The notes beneath the pieces were generated by a model. It saw only the letters and a list, made by a program, of their open reading frames with translations, was not told the DNA's origin and ran no database searches. Shown piece after piece: positions 59,114 to 60,000 of a stretch of DNA of 60,000 nucleotides; the first letter of the stretch is position 1, and the number at the start of each line of letters is the position of its first letter. The stretch is from assembly GCF_030272615.1 (NCBI RefSeq), contig NC_081406.1, forward strand, positions 238,814,422 through 238,874,421. The letters are read 5' to 3'. The DNA is from Cryptomeria japonica (lineage: Eukaryota; Streptophyta; Pinopsida; Cupressales; Cupressaceae). A program made the position numbers and the translations under genes.

Positions 59114-60000
59114 TGTAAAGTGGAAAATTGGACCCTAGTGGTTCCCACCTAGGGAAGAGAAAGGAAACCACTAGGATGATTTTCACTTGATGCAAAAATG
59201 CACTTTACATTCAAAAGAGAGGTTGAATCCACTAGATCCAAATCCAAGGGAAATAAGGATGTGAATTCTAAGTGGATTGCAAGTGTTGGAATTTAATTTT
59301 CCCTCTTTTGTAAATAGATATATTGACTTGTTGACTATGCAAAAAAGGAAGACAAAATGGATGAAATAAGGAGCTACCAATTCAAGATCGCATTGTAACT
59401 TCGGATCTGAGAAATTTAGACTGGTACAGATCTGCCCTAGAAATTTGGAGAAAAGTCATTAGGACCATGCGTAAGTTATACACAGTCCTCCAAAAAATCC
59501 GCGAGTCAAAAAGGGTTTTTTCGTCTCTACAAATGAAGCCTAAATATGCAATTATAGTCCCACACCTACAGCCTGCACATAGAAAAGAAGGGAAGAAGGG
59601 TTGTGGATAGGGGCTTGCCTTAGTCAAACCCCGATTGAGGAATCAACCTTGAAAGAAAGTAATTGCAAATTCTTAAATGTGAATAATGGAAATGTATACC
59701 TTGTAGATCTGCAATTTGTTGATGATGGTTGCTTTGCTTCCTGAATGTAATCACAAGTGTTGCATGAAATGGCATGTAACATGACAAAACCCTAACACAC
59801 ACACACACACACATGCTTACAAATTAATATTGTAATGTTGCTCCAATGGATGAGTGAAGAAGACACATGAAGGAGAAGAAAACTTGAAGACTTGAAGGCT
59901 TGATGACGATAATGAAGGCCTCCTCATGAATTTCACTTATTCTTGCTTCCTTTTTCTCCTTGTCGAATGAGGGAATTAAGTCTCCTTTTATACTTGCCTA
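59114..60000 (-). repeat. 5' LTR of element D, partial (887 bp in window)
   Basis: Near-identical by eye to 37433-38350, in the same orientation. TATA box tataaaagg on the minus strand at 59992-59984. It carries a longer (ac)n run (about 59797-59813) than the 3' copy. It runs off the window. The hairpin matching 37779-37803 is partly destroyed here (ggaccat/acagtcc). Confidence 0.9.

Larger units (their letters stand above)
31922..60000 (+). mobile_element. Element C: Ty1/copia retrotransposon, 5' part; continues past the window
   Basis: Inserted in element E after tgatg (31917-31921). In this window: 5' LTR 31922-33331, a mutated primer site, gag and pol up to mid-RT at 37432, where gypsy-like element D is inserted. 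The rest of RT, RNase H and the 3' LTR should follow D beyond 60000. A solo LTR (36497-37227) also splits RT. C is more decayed than A and B. Confidence 0.85.
37433..60000 (-). mobile_element. Element D: Ty3/gypsy-type LTR retrotransposon, minus strand, gag-only, runs off the window
   Basis: 3' LTR 37433-38627, internal region 38628-38861 plus 53222-59113, 5' LTR from 59114. It is inserted into RT of element C (left flank tattt). Element A (38862-53221) and solo LTR H (55947-57603) are inserted in it. Without them the internal region is only about 4.5 kb; it contains a gag-like ORF remnant with a G-patch-like motif, and no integrase, RT or RNase H was found, so D looks non-autonomous. Element F is a truncated member of the same family. 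Assignment to gypsy rests on the gag His/Cys motifs and lack of copia signatures. Confidence 0.8.

Noticed and set aside
1-60000. CRISPR arrays, bacterial operons or organelle inserts
   Set aside because: No short spaced direct repeats with unique spacers, no bacterial gene order, and no chloroplast or mitochondrial gene sequence was recognised.

Overview
This is a plant nuclear window made almost entirely of repeats. No intact host gene is visible. The evidence is Ty1/copia elements with initiator-Met tRNA primer-binding sites, long TG...CA LTRs, one certain Ty3/gypsy-type family, 360-bp satellite DNA, a tRNA-derived SINE-like unit, and old, heavily mutated copies. Dense nesting with long LTRs suggests a very large plant genome, probably a gymnosperm (inference; the clade is not proven by the sequence).

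Layout. 1-2251: head-to-tail satellite of about 360 bp. 3674-5747 (-): broken copy of an uncharacterised protein family with transposase-like motifs, running into a 500-N assembly gap (5748-6247). 6870-9140: a second satellite of about 359 bp that reads as a diverged, inverted relative of the first. 9707-12305 (-): a multi-exon gene model of unknown function with canonical splice sites but premature stops. About 12640-15534: 5'-truncated gypsy-like element F with polypurine tract and 3' LTR. 16440-18060: low-complexity DNA, a SINE-like unit and a very AT-rich tract. 19192-24153 (-): complete but mutated Tnt1/Tork-like copia element G with LTRs and a 5-bp target duplication.

25638-29532 (+): a long degraded ORF of unknown function that ends where an LTR (element E) begins. 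E is followed by a primer site and a coiled-coil/zinc-knuckle gag remnant. From 31922 to the window end there is a five-level nest: E contains copia C (from 31922). C contains a solo LTR (36497-37227) and gypsy-like D (37433 to beyond the end, minus strand). D contains copia A (38862-53221) and solo LTR H (55947-57603). A contains a solo LTR (39334-40116) in its 5' LTR and copia B (42252-48848) in its gag-pol. Target-site duplications support most levels, and element F is an uninterrupted relative of D across the A insertion point.

The copia copies are dead. Most nonsense codons that can be compared with a paralogue are explained by C-to-T or G-to-A changes. Two points stand out. A stem-loop with a poly-C loop lies just before the LTR end in five copia LTR families, and its arms change together between families. 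The same Gln codon in the integrase is UAG in elements A, B and C.
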